This document shows, piece after piece, positions 5,366 to 5,561 of a stretch of 5,561 nucleotides of DNA (positions within the stretch are counted from its first letter, which is position 1; each line of letters opens with the position of its first letter). The notes beneath the pieces were generated by a model. It ran no database searches, was not told where the DNA came from, and was given only the letters and a program-made list of their open reading frames with translations. Made by a program: the position numbers and the translations under genes. The DNA lies in NCBI GenBank assembly GCA_964612925.1, contig CAZTFU010000052.1, positions 1 through 5,561 on the forward strand, given 5' to 3'. This DNA comes from Phil1 sp964612925 (GTDB lineage Bacteria > Bacillota > Clostridia > Christensenellales > CAG-138).

Positions 5366-5561
5366 CCCTCCTCCGCCACAAAGAAACACCCGCAAATCAG
5401 GTCAAGCCGAAAACCGTGCGGGTGTGAAACGCGCAGGCGGCTCGGCTCCGCCCTAAGGCGCGGGCACAAAAACGATGTGGCAGGATTTCCCGCCACATCC
5501 GAAAAGCTTACTTTCGCATGGTTCCTTAGAATATCCTGTATGCGCAGTAGAAGTATCGGCG
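5361..5561 (-). repeat. Right copy of the ~200 bp repeat, inverted
   Basis: Read on the minus strand from 5561, this copy matches the left repeat from base 18 onward, so the two copies face each other across about 5.1 kb. It is not a perfect duplicate: substitutions are scattered after the first 38 bases, so a simple palindromic assembly artefact is unlikely. Its opening frame reads RRYFYCAYRIF then TAA (minus, 5528-5526), identical to the left copy. The sequence stops inside the repeat, which fits a contig broken at a multi-copy element. Several substitutions relative to the left copy keep hairpin pairing by turning G-C into G-U or the reverse. Confidence 0.85.
5468..5499 (-). terminator. 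Terminator-like hairpin inside right repeat
   Basis: This is the same hairpin in the inverted copy. On the minus strand an 11 bp stem between 5499 and 5474 contains one G-U pair and a 4-base AAAT loop, followed by CGTTTTT ending at 5468. It would stop minus-strand transcripts arriving from beyond the right end. On the plus strand the G-U becomes an A-C mismatch, which supports the minus-strand reading. Confidence 0.6.

Noticed and set aside
5166..5456. 96-codon plus-strand ORF in the methyltransferase upstream region and right repeat
   Set aside because: It begins antisense to the methyltransferase ribosome binding site, has no binding site of its own, and its C-terminal half lies in the noncoding repeat.
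18..5561. Composite transposon bounded by inverted elements
   Set aside because: No transposase, terminal inverted repeats within each copy or target duplications can be seen; the repeat ends lie outside the window. The idea is kept only as a question about the repeat.

Overview
The window looks like chromosomal DNA from an uncultured member of the Clostridia (Bacillota), probably an Oscillospiraceae-like gut bacterium. The evidence is a DUF378 protein, RarA, a MATE transporter, strong GGAG-type ribosome binding sites, near-consensus TTGNNN-17-TATAAT promoters, a very strong preference for the ATA isoleucine codon, and a leader RNA that best fits the clostridial guanidine-IV (mepA) riboswitch. 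The taxonomic call is inference; no rRNA or marker gene is present.

Layout, left to right. Positions 18 to about 212 are one copy of a ~200 bp repeat whose second copy lies inverted at the other end (5561 down to about 5361). An extended -10 promoter then drives a complete MATE efflux transporter (327-1697, +), closed by a terminator. A small DUF378 membrane protein is on the minus strand (1761-1961). Divergent from it, with its own promoter, is rarA (2141-3448, +), the replication-associated recombination ATPase. Directly after rarA comes a perfectly spaced promoter and a structured leader with mutually exclusive aptamer and terminator folds (about 3493-3607). It precedes only the first ~20 codons of a second, different MATE gene, which then decays (3623-3754). 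An independent promoter serves a small ModA-like lipoprotein (3828-4334, +) that lacks the middle of the usual fold. On the minus strand follows a class I SAM-dependent methyltransferase (4416-5165), AT-richer and with different codon use from its neighbours. Its start overlaps the end of an apparently decayed upstream reading frame.

The genes do not form one pathway. Housekeeping functions (rarA, DUF378, MATE) sit beside a zone of decay and turnover: an orphan riboswitch, a MATE stub, a shrunken binding protein and a probably acquired methyltransferase next to a gene remnant, all enclosed by inverted copies of a dispersed repeat.

The most interesting items are the riboswitch-like leader that has lost its transporter, the flanking repeat with pairing-preserving substitutions in two hairpins, and the compact ModA-like lipoprotein. 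I found no CRISPR array, tRNA, rRNA, transposase or toxin-antitoxin pair. I did not find a convincing new multi-gene system.
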